Origin: CAZGMJ01 sp964526785 | Lineage (GTDB): Bacteria > Planctomycetota > Phycisphaerae > Sedimentisphaerales > Anaerobacaceae | Length of the DNA: 26,121 bases | Assembly (NCBI GenBank): GCA_964526785.1 | Contig: CAZGMJ010000071.1 | Span: 1 to 26,121 of the forward strand | Direction of reading: 5' to 3' | Shown here: positions 8,897 through 15,128 of the stretch, piece by piece | How the letters are laid out: each line of letters opens with the position of its first letter | Numbering within the stretch: position 1 is the stretch's first letter | The notes under the pieces: generated by a model | Database searches by the model: none | Seen by the model: the letters and a program-made list of their open reading frames with translations, nothing else | What the model was told of the DNA's origin: nothing | Made by a program: the position numbers and the translations under genes

Positions 8897-10165
8897 TCAG
8901 TTAGACAGCGTGACACAGGTTCCGTTCGTATCTGGTTGTGTCTTCGTGACGTACTCTCGTACGCCTCGCGCGATATTCCCTGACACATGTACGGAACGCC
9001 GTTGCGTCTTCATTCGTCCTTGTACCCCGAGGCCGAAAACGCCATTTGCCAGAACTGTACGGTTCCCTGCCGGCCCTGATTCGATGATCAGCTTGCCAAC
9101 CAGGTTGGGTCCTTTTCTCCGTGCCTCCCGACTGATGGCAACTGTTTCGCGGGGTCGGTTTTCTTCGCCACGATGCGGATGGTCGCCCAGGTAGCCTCCA
9201 CTGTACTCGAGGTCAAACTTGAACAATTCCAGAGTAAGTCTGCCTGGCTCGACGCTGCCGCGCAGGTAATTCACATCCGTCTGAGTCCCCCACAGAGCTC
9301 CATGAACGATCTGCCAGATTCCATCCTTCCTTTTTGCCGTGATCCGGTGATGCTCGCCGCAGAAGTATGCATCGACGCCATACTCAACCATCGTTTTCCA
9401 GAACTCACTGGTGGCGCCGCCCTCCAGCATGTTCGCACTCGAGTTCTGGCTCCTGACAGGACCGAATACCGGGACGTGCCCCTGTACAATGATGAACTCC
9501 TTATCCCGGTATGCTTCCAGCGTCCGCTTCAACCATTCCAGTTGCTTGCCGGATACGGTCATGGACATCCGATTGCCTGCGTCTTCGAACGTATCCACCG
9601 AAATGACCGCGAGGTTCTCTTTGGAGAAGGAGTAGGCCAGACCTTTCTTGTTCTCGGGGCCGTTGCGCGGCATGTCGAAGATAGAAGAGAACTGATGCGC
9701 GAATACAGGTGCAAGTTTCATCTTGCGCAGTCCCTGATCGTCGCCGTACTCGTGATCGCCGGGCGCGATATACAGCCGGATGCCCTGGTCCTCAAACCGC
9801 TTCTTGAATCCGCCCCAGTATTGCTCCGTCTTACGACGTACCTGTTCCGGGTCGCTCCACCACCGCGCATCCATAATGTCTCCGGCATTTAGCGAGAAGG
9901 CGGGACCTTCCTTCTTCATGCCCGCCAAGAACCAGTCCATCGCGTCCTCCCAGCCCGGTTGCGGATAGCCGATGTTCCAGTTAAACAAGTCCGGGAAGCT
10001 GGTGAAATGAAAACGGGCCCCGTTTTCCGACGTTGGGAATTCGAAGCTTTTCCCGTCTGGCTCCCGAGCGGCTACCGCTACGGATACAAGCAATCCGAGA
10101 ACGAATACGACGGCCATACTACCCCACTTTGCGGGGCTCGTCGAACGGTAAAAGCGTCTAAACAT
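8897..10165 (-). CDS. Secreted calcineurin-like metallophosphoesterase
   Basis: 422 residues with an N-terminal membrane/signal segment (about 14-33, ending VAVAA). Metal-binding motifs of the calcineurin-like superfamily appear in order: GDIMD (95-99), GDHE (136-139, equivalent to GNHD/E), GHVP (229-232) and GEHH (270-273, in place of GHxH). The usual first DxH motif is not evident; FTSFPDLFNW (54-63) occupies its place. The family cleaves phosphomonoesters or diesters at a two-metal centre. Here the export signal and neighbours suggest periplasmic removal of phosphate, or action on a nucleotide or lipid-linked substrate, but this is inference. An excellent ribosome site (AAGGAG, 6-base spacing, at 10172-10177) fixes the start. 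It is the first gene of the minus arm, facing the transposon relic. Confidence 0.82.
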   Translation of the reverse strand: MFRRFYRSTSPAKWGSMAVVFVLGLLVSVAVAAREPDGKSFEFPTSENGARFHFTSFPDLFNWNIGYPQPGWEDAMDWFLAGMKKEGPAFSLNAGDIMDARWWSDPEQVRRKTEQYWGGFKKRFEDQGIRLYIAPGDHEYGDDQGLRKMKLAPVFAHQFSSIFDMPRNGPENKKGLAYSFSKENLAVISVDTFEDAGNRMSMTVSGKQLEWLKRTLEAYRDKEFIIVQGHVPVFGPVRSQNSSANMLEGGATSEFWKTMVEYGVDAYFCGEHHRITAKRKDGIWQIVHGALWGTQTDVNYLRGSVEPGRLTLELFKFDLEYSGGYLGDHPHRGEENRPRETVAISREARRKGPNLVGKLIIESGPAGNRTVLANGVFGLGVQGRMKTQRRSVHVSGNIARGVREYVTKTQPDTNGTCVTLSN

Positions 10166-10375
10166 CGTCGGCTCCTTCAGCCTGTAACAATCGACTCATG
10201 ATGCCGTTTCCGCCTGTCGCGTGAACTCCACCGGCAGTACCGAACAGCAGACCGACTCTACGAGACAGGCTCTCCAGTGTCAAGAAGCAGGGGTCCCTGT
10301 ACAGGGTAAGCGCATCACAAAGACTTCCTGAGTTTCTATTCAACACCTAAACTCGACTTTTGCCATTTGTAATAA

Positions 10376-10500
10376 TCATGCTGCCTCACTCAGATAGTCC
10401 AGTAGCAGGTTTCTGAATTTCGGTGGTAGTTTCTTGAAACCGTTATGATAGGAAGCCCTTTCAAAAGGCCACGCCAGAGTTCGTCTGTAAATTCGTTCAT
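10376..10500 (-). pseudogene. Short coding-like fragment abutting the IS relic
   Basis: An ATG at 10500, immediately next to the left inverted repeat, opens MNEFTDELWRGLLKG. A second frame over the same bases reads YHNGFKKLPPKFRNLLLDYL and ends at a TGA (10378-10376). Joined by one frameshift these would make a short helical N-terminal-like segment. I do not recognise the protein. It may be the rest of a gene interrupted by the element. The 210 bases between this fragment and the metallophosphoesterase start contain nothing I can name. Confidence 0.25.
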
Positions 10501-10525
10501 TTTGCATAAGCGGTTCAGTCGTTCC
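10501..10525 (+). repeat. Left terminal inverted repeat of the IS256-type relic
   Basis: Outer part TTTGCATAAGCGG and inner part AGTCGTTCC match the reverse complement of the right end (TTTGCAAAAGCGG and AGTCGTTCC) with one substitution in the outer block and a short indel between blocks. It contains the transposase stop (10515-10517). Confidence 0.8.
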
Positions 10526-10960
10526 CCTGCACGTTCGTATTCAAATATCGTTTTCCGGTAAGCCATCGTTCATCGGTTTCCATCAGTACGGCACCGACCA
10601 GCCGCAGGACCGATTCGACGCCTGGGAACAGGCCGACGACGGCGGTACGCTTCTTGACTTTCCCATTGAGGTTTTCCAGCCAGTTGCTGGTCCGCAACCG
10701 CTTGCGATGCGTCCTGGGCAACATCAACACCGTCAGGCCTTCCGGGATGTTGGTCTCGATCCAGGAGGCCAACTCCGGAGCGGATTCGGCGTATTTCCGG
10801 ACAACAGCTTCCAGCCGCGCTTCGGCGCGTTCTCGATCCGGAGCGTCAAAGATATCACGGATATCATCAACTGGTTCATCGTCTGCGAAAAACTCTCGAT
10901 TCCGCCATGTTCATTGATGAGTTCGACGAGATTCTCCAGTACAATCGGATCTTGGGTCAT
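10515..10960 (-). pseudogene. Remnant of an IS256-family (Mutator-type) transposase
   Basis: The start is an ATG at 10960 reading MTQDPIVLENLVELINEHGG and then SFSQTMNQLM, typical of the N-terminus of this family. Around 10856-10895 the reading moves to another frame that continues DIFDAPDRERAEARLEAVV, then WIETNIPEGLTV, HRKRLRTSNWLENLN, KKRTAVVGLFPG and ERWLTGKRYL, the classic C-terminus with the last catalytic Glu in the NWLE segment. The intervening N-terminal DNA-binding region and both catalytic Asp residues are gone, so the product cannot catalyse transposition. A short direct repeat, TGATATC, occurs twice at the junction (about 10850-10866). Confidence 0.85.
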
Positions 10961-10998
10961 GGTCGTTCCATCCTTTCTTTCCGAAAAAAAATGGTGTT

Positions 10999-11024
10999 GG
11001 AACGACTTGGCCCGCTTTTGCAAA
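10999..11024 (-). repeat. Right terminal inverted repeat of the IS256-type relic
   Basis: Plus-strand GGAACGACTTGGCCCGC followed by TTTTGCAAA, whose reverse complement matches the left end. It lies upstream of the transposase start at 10960, as expected for the transposase-proximal terminus. Confidence 0.8.
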
Positions 11025-11205
11025 GTCCCAATCCGGACCGTTTTGTTTTCCCCCTCATCGGTTGCGAAGGGTATGAACAAGAATGTTTCATCTGAATCTA
11101 CTGAGACAAAAGTACAATACGAAAGAAGGAAGATAGCGGTCGTCAGTTGAGCAGATTGTCTTATGAGAACATACTGTGTGTGTGTAACGGAATTGGAGTT
11201 TGCCT
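11025..11205 (+). promoter_or_regulatory. Likely upstream control region of the plus-strand arm
   Basis: These 181 bases lie between the IS relic and the first plus-strand gene. A TACAAT at 11113-11118 could be a -10 element, but no good -35 is found at the right distance, so the promoter position is uncertain. A short TG repeat (about 11176-11184) and GGAG (11195-11198) precede the ATG at 11206. No operator-like palindrome was seen. Confidence 0.3.
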
Positions 11206-13254
11206 ATGACACGATACATGCTGCTTTTCGTTCTTTTTCTTTGTGCCAGTTGTCCGGCTGGCGAGGTTGGTCAGCTTGACAATATTACCTGTTCCTGGCT
11301 GGGTAATTCTCTGCCGGGCTCGGATGGCTGGGTGCTGCAGTCGATTGCCGACATTTTCGTTGCCCCAGACGGCACGGTCTATACCAACGTGCCCTGGGAT
11401 GAGCATGGCGGCAACGTCACGGCCTTCAGGGGCGGCAAGTTCGTGGCGGAAGCCCGGGTCGGCAATCACGGCGGCGGCCGTACCATTACCGCTAACTCGA
11501 AGTACATATTCTTTGCGGGCGACAGACACAGAAAAGGAGAGGAAGGAATTGACCGTAGGGACCGGGCCGACATTTTCGATAAATCGAAGAACGTGCACGT
11601 CGATTGCGGTATGGTTCACGGCATAGCGGCCACGGAGAGCCGCGTATATGCAAGCGTGCCGGCGGAAGACAGAATCAAGGTATTTGACTCGGACTTGGAC
11701 TTCCTGACACAGTGGCCGGTCGAAGACCCGGGCGAGATGGCTTTGGACAGAGGCGGGCGTCTGTGGGTTATTCAGGCGTCGACAGGTAGAGTCAGCCGCT
11801 ATGATAGCGAGGGTAACAGGCTTCCGCAGAAGATCATACTTTCGGATGAAGTTGTGCCGACAGACATTTGCATTGACAGTAAGAGCAGATTGCTGCTCGC
11901 CGATGCCGGGGTCAGTCAGCAGGTACATATCTACAGCAATATCGAGCAGAAACCCGCACTCGATGGTCATTTCGGTATTCGCCGGGGGATCTTCTCGGGC
12001 CCGAATCCGGGCCAGAAACAACCTTTGCGATTCTTCATGCCCACCGGCGTAGGAGTCGACGGACGGGGCAATATATATGTGGGCAGCAAATCGGATGTGA
12101 ACAATAACGGCGCCACCCTGATTCAGAGCTATTCGCCCGACGGGAAGCTCAATTGGGAAATGTCGGCGAGCTTATGGATCGACTGCGTGGACGTGGATCC
12201 GCAGGACCCCAATATCCTCTACGGCAGCGGAGAGAAATTCGTCATGGATTACTCGGCCGCTGTGGGAAAGGAGGCAACGCTCACGGCCTTCACCGCCAAC
12301 CCATTTGCATTTCCGCAGGACCCTCGCACTGGTGGAGACGGGCACGGCGGTCAGCGCGGTGCGACGTGGATGCGACTGATAGATGGGCGAAAATTCATGT
12401 TCCTGACCAGTATGTCGGGCCTGCCGATCTGCATCTATCGATTTCAGGCGGAAAAGTACGGCCAGACAGCCATTCCCTGCGGCCGGGTCGCAGGCTCTGA
12501 AATCTGGATCGATGCCGATGGCAACGGTCGTCCTGATGCCGGCGAAATGGAAGACATTGATATCGATCGCGGTATGGGGGCGTGGGTCGATTCGCAGGGG
12601 ACCATCTGGCACGCCGGCCGCAAGGGATTCGATCGATTCGGTGTGGAGCAGGTCAATCGTATCGGCGTGCCGGTTTACAGCCGGGCGTCCATGAAGAGCT
12701 GGCCCATGCCTGAGCCGTTTACCGAATTGCGGCGGATTCGCTTCTATCCGGAGCGGAACAATATGCTCATACTCAACGGCTTTACCAAGGATCATCCGAA
12801 TATCGCGCATCATTTCAAACGGGCCGGCAAGGTGTTCCGTCGTTATGACAACTGGGCGCCGGACCGCTGGCATCTGATGTGGGAGTTCATCCCCCCGTTC
12901 GAGGACCGCAGGACGGGGAATTTCGGCGACGGCAACGTACAGGCGATCGCAGTAGCTGGTAATTATCTCTTTCTCGCCCCCAACGGGTCTTCAGAGGCCT
13001 TGGGTATTATACGCGGGCATGTGGATGTGTACGATCTGGAGACAACGGAGAAGGTTGGCTGGATGGAGCCCAGCCCGCTGATCCAGGATGGCAATCCCAA
13101 TAGACAGCCTCACAACGTCGGCATTCTCGACATCAATGACGGCATCAACGTCATCAGGCGGAGCAACGGAGAATACCTCATATTCTGGGAAGACGATATG
13201 AATTCCAAGAATCTCATGTACCGCTGGCATCCGCACGGCGGAGACAGACAATAA
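11206..13254 (+). CDS. Secreted NHL/SMP-30-type beta-propeller protein
   Basis: 682 residues from the ATG at 11206, chosen because GGAG lies 7 bases upstream; an in-frame TTG at 11200 is less likely. Signal peptide about 1-18 (YMLLFVLFLCASCPAGE). The body is a run of propeller-like blades with recurring short patterns such as IFVAPDGTVYTNVP, LDRGGRLWVIQ, ICIDSKSRLLLAD, VGVDGRGNIYVGS and WVDSQGTIWHAG. A calcium-loop-like insert, DADGNGRPDAGE, lies at about 436-447. The fold is typical of NHL, SMP-30 and related lactonase or binding propellers; none of the catalytic signatures is clear enough to name a reaction. As first gene of the plus arm it may bind or open a sugar product. The C-terminus is intact. 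Confidence 0.75.
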   Translation: MTRYMLLFVLFLCASCPAGEVGQLDNITCSWLGNSLPGSDGWVLQSIADIFVAPDGTVYTNVPWDEHGGNVTAFRGGKFVAEARVGNHGGGRTITANSKYIFFAGDRHRKGEEGIDRRDRADIFDKSKNVHVDCGMVHGIAATESRVYASVPAEDRIKVFDSDLDFLTQWPVEDPGEMALDRGGRLWVIQASTGRVSRYDSEGNRLPQKIILSDEVVPTDICIDSKSRLLLADAGVSQQVHIYSNIEQKPALDGHFGIRRGIFSGPNPGQKQPLRFFMPTGVGVDGRGNIYVGSKSDVNNNGATLIQSYSPDGKLNWEMSASLWIDCVDVDPQDPNILYGSGEKFVMDYSAAVGKEATLTAFTANPFAFPQDPRTGGDGHGGQRGATWMRLIDGRKFMFLTSMSGLPICIYRFQAEKYGQTAIPCGRVAGSEIWIDADGNGRPDAGEMEDIDIDRGMGAWVDSQGTIWHAGRKGFDRFGVEQVNRIGVPVYSRASMKSWPMPEPFTELRRIRFYPERNNMLILNGFTKDHPNIAHHFKRAGKVFRRYDNWAPDRWHLMWEFIPPFEDRRTGNFGDGNVQAIAVAGNYLFLAPNGSSEALGIIRGHVDVYDLETTEKVGWMEPSPLIQDGNPNRQPHNVGILDINDGINVIRRSNGEYLIFWEDDMNSKNLMYRWHPHGGDRQ

Positions 13255-13305
13255 GATGGCAGGCAGGAAAACTATGAAGCTCATTTGATTGAAAGGAAAG
13301 CAAAG

Positions 13306-14988
13306 ATGCCGCTGAGTAGATACGTCTTGATCTTCTTCTTTATGTTTGTCCTGTCTTGTTCGCACACGTACGCTCTGCCTTCACTTCAGCGAAAAGGTAC
13401 TGCTACACAGTTGCTCGTCGAGGGCAAGCCCTATTTGATGCTCGGCGTCGAGACGACCAACAAGTTGTTGGACGACCCGGGCGATCTGCCGCACCTGGAC
13501 GAGAACTTGTCGATGTACAAGCGGGCCGGCGTTAACACGGTTTTGATCCCCGTCACCTGGGCCTCCCTGGAGCCCGTTGAGGATCAATACGATTATACGA
13601 TGATCGACGCGCTGATTCAGGGCTGCCGCCGCCACAAGTTGAAACTGGTGGTCCTGTGGTTCGGGGCGATCAAGAATGGCCAGGTGGGTTTCGCGCCACG
13701 TTGGTTCAAGGATGACCGGGAACGGTTTTTTCGGGCCCGCAACGCACAAGGCAAGGAGATGTTCGCCATCTCTCCGTTCTGCAAGGCAGCTATCGAGGCC
13801 GATAGCGAAGCGTTTGTCCTGCTCATGCAACGCATCAAGCGGCAGGATCCGAAGGGCCATATTGTAATCATGGTCCAGCCGGAGAATGAAACCGGCTGTG
13901 CAGGCATGAAGAACGACCGCGATCACAGCCCTGCCGGCATCGAGGCCTGGCGTGCACAGGTTCCGTCGGTTCTGATCCACTATCTGTCCGAACATGATGG
14001 TCGGCTCATGTCCTGGCTCCAGGAGGCCTGGCAGGAACATGGCAAACGCAGCAGAGGAACATGGGCCGAGGTCTTTGGAGACGGCCGCGCGGGACATCAC
14101 ATCTTCATGTCCTACTACATGGCGCGGTTTGTAGAGCAGGTCGCCCGGGCGGGCCGGGCGGTCCACAACCTGCCGATGTATGCCAATGATTGGCTCGGTT
14201 CTCTGGAGCGTCCGGGCGGGCCTATCGGCGGTCCGGATTTCCAGGCAATGGATATCTGGCGCTGCACTGCGCCGTCGCTGTTTGCACTGGCGCCGGACAT
14301 CTACGTCCCGCCATTCAAGAAGTGGTGCGCCGCCTATGATGTCAAAGGCAATCCCCTGCTCATACCGGAGGCGGGCGGACGGCACTTTCGAAGCGGGGTC
14401 TCGGCCCAATGCTGGTACGCATTCGTGCAGCACGATGCAATGCTGTTTGCGCCCTATTTGAACATCGGCGACGAGTTCAACCCCGACCATCGGCAATCGA
14501 AGCCGTATTTTGAGATATCACACCTGCGGTCCAGCTATCCGATGCTGAGCAATATGTGCAGGTTGATTCTCGAAAAGCAGGGATGCGAGTCTCGCGAAAT
14601 GGCGGCTTTCCTGGTGGACCGAAGCGATAAGGCGGACGAAACATATCGGAGGTCCCTCGGGGGCGTGAGTTTGACGGCCCGCTCCCTGACCGGCGTTCCG
14701 GACGCACAGAATTCGCAAGACATGGTCCCTCCATTTGCCTGCGTGTTCCGGATGGAAGAGGGGCAGTTTCTGATCGTGGGGACGAAAATGTCTGTAACGT
14801 TCAGGCGCGAGAACCACAACCTGGAAGTCCAGGAAGCGTCCCTCGGGCAATACATAGAGGATCACTGGGAACTGCAGGGGCCGATGGAAGCGACTGAGCA
14901 TGGCGGTGCTGTTACACTGGATTTACCAACGGATGCTCTGCAAATAGAGCAGGTGTGGCTGTCTGTGATGTTGGAAAATACCCAGTGA
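13306..14988 (+). CDS. Secreted GH35-like enzyme with DUF5597 C-terminal domain (beta-galactosidase family)
   Basis: 560 residues from the ATG at 13306 (AGGA upstream; a TTG at 13285 in the same frame is less likely). Signal peptide about 1-23. The TIM barrel follows: PVTWASLEPVEDQYDY is the usual GH-A clan strand, MVQPENETG holds the acid/base candidate Glu195, and LLIPEAGGRHF holds the nucleophile candidate Glu355. The end (FRMEEGQFLIVGTKMSVTF) matches the DUF5597 domain found at the C-terminus of such enzymes. Length agrees with the family. Family members cleave terminal beta-galactose or related sugars. It lies 51 bases after the propeller gene and probably in the same transcript. Confidence 0.85.
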   Translation: MPLSRYVLIFFFMFVLSCSHTYALPSLQRKGTATQLLVEGKPYLMLGVETTNKLLDDPGDLPHLDENLSMYKRAGVNTVLIPVTWASLEPVEDQYDYTMIDALIQGCRRHKLKLVVLWFGAIKNGQVGFAPRWFKDDRERFFRARNAQGKEMFAISPFCKAAIEADSEAFVLLMQRIKRQDPKGHIVIMVQPENETGCAGMKNDRDHSPAGIEAWRAQVPSVLIHYLSEHDGRLMSWLQEAWQEHGKRSRGTWAEVFGDGRAGHHIFMSYYMARFVEQVARAGRAVHNLPMYANDWLGSLERPGGPIGGPDFQAMDIWRCTAPSLFALAPDIYVPPFKKWCAAYDVKGNPLLIPEAGGRHFRSGVSAQCWYAFVQHDAMLFAPYLNIGDEFNPDHRQSKPYFEISHLRSSYPMLSNMCRLILEKQGCESREMAAFLVDRSDKADETYRRSLGGVSLTARSLTGVPDAQNSQDMVPPFACVFRMEEGQFLIVGTKMSVTFRRENHNLEVQEASLGQYIEDHWELQGPMEATEHGGAVTLDLPTDALQIEQVWLSVMLENTQ

Positions 14989-15025
14989 TGTGTTTTGGTA
15001 ATAAAAGACCAGTCCGGAGGATACC

Positions 15026-15079
15026 ATGTGTTTGCACAATGGAGTGTCTAGTTCGTGCAGAAGTGACGAGGGCAGGTGA
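15026..15079 (+). CDS. Possible 17-residue leader-type reading frame
   Basis: In the 140-base gap before the GH42-like gene, GGAGG (15016-15020) stands 5 bases before an ATG that opens 17 codons (MCLHNGVSSSCRSDEGR). The ribosome site is better than that of several full genes here. It could be a small leader peptide, the 5' end of a lost gene or chance. Confidence 0.2.
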   Translation: MCLHNGVSSSCRSDEGR

Positions 15080-15128
15080 TTCTATATTGACTCTTGTTCC
15101 TGAATGACGCTGTCAACGGAGGTTGCAG

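Larger units (their letters stand above)
10501..11024 (-). mobile_element. Internally deleted IS256-type insertion sequence (524 bp)
   Basis: The boundaries are set by matching terminal inverted repeats at 10501-10525 and 10999-11024. The transposase stop codon lies inside the left repeat, as is usual in this family. Full IS256-type elements are about 1.3 kb, so some 0.8 kb including most of the catalytic core is missing. No convincing 8- or 9-base target duplication flanks it, which suggests age or later rearrangement. Because both ends remain, it could in principle be moved in trans by a full-length relative. It occupies the divergent intergenic space between the two gene arms. Confidence 0.8.

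Noticed and set aside
10158..10346. Minus-strand 62-codon frame upstream of the metallophosphoesterase
   Set aside because: Overlaps the start of the phosphoesterase, lacks recognisable features and has no good ribosome site.
13381..14496. Minus-strand open frame of 371 codons
   Set aside because: Antisense to the well-supported GH35-like gene with catalytic motifs on the plus strand; no recognisable motif of its own.
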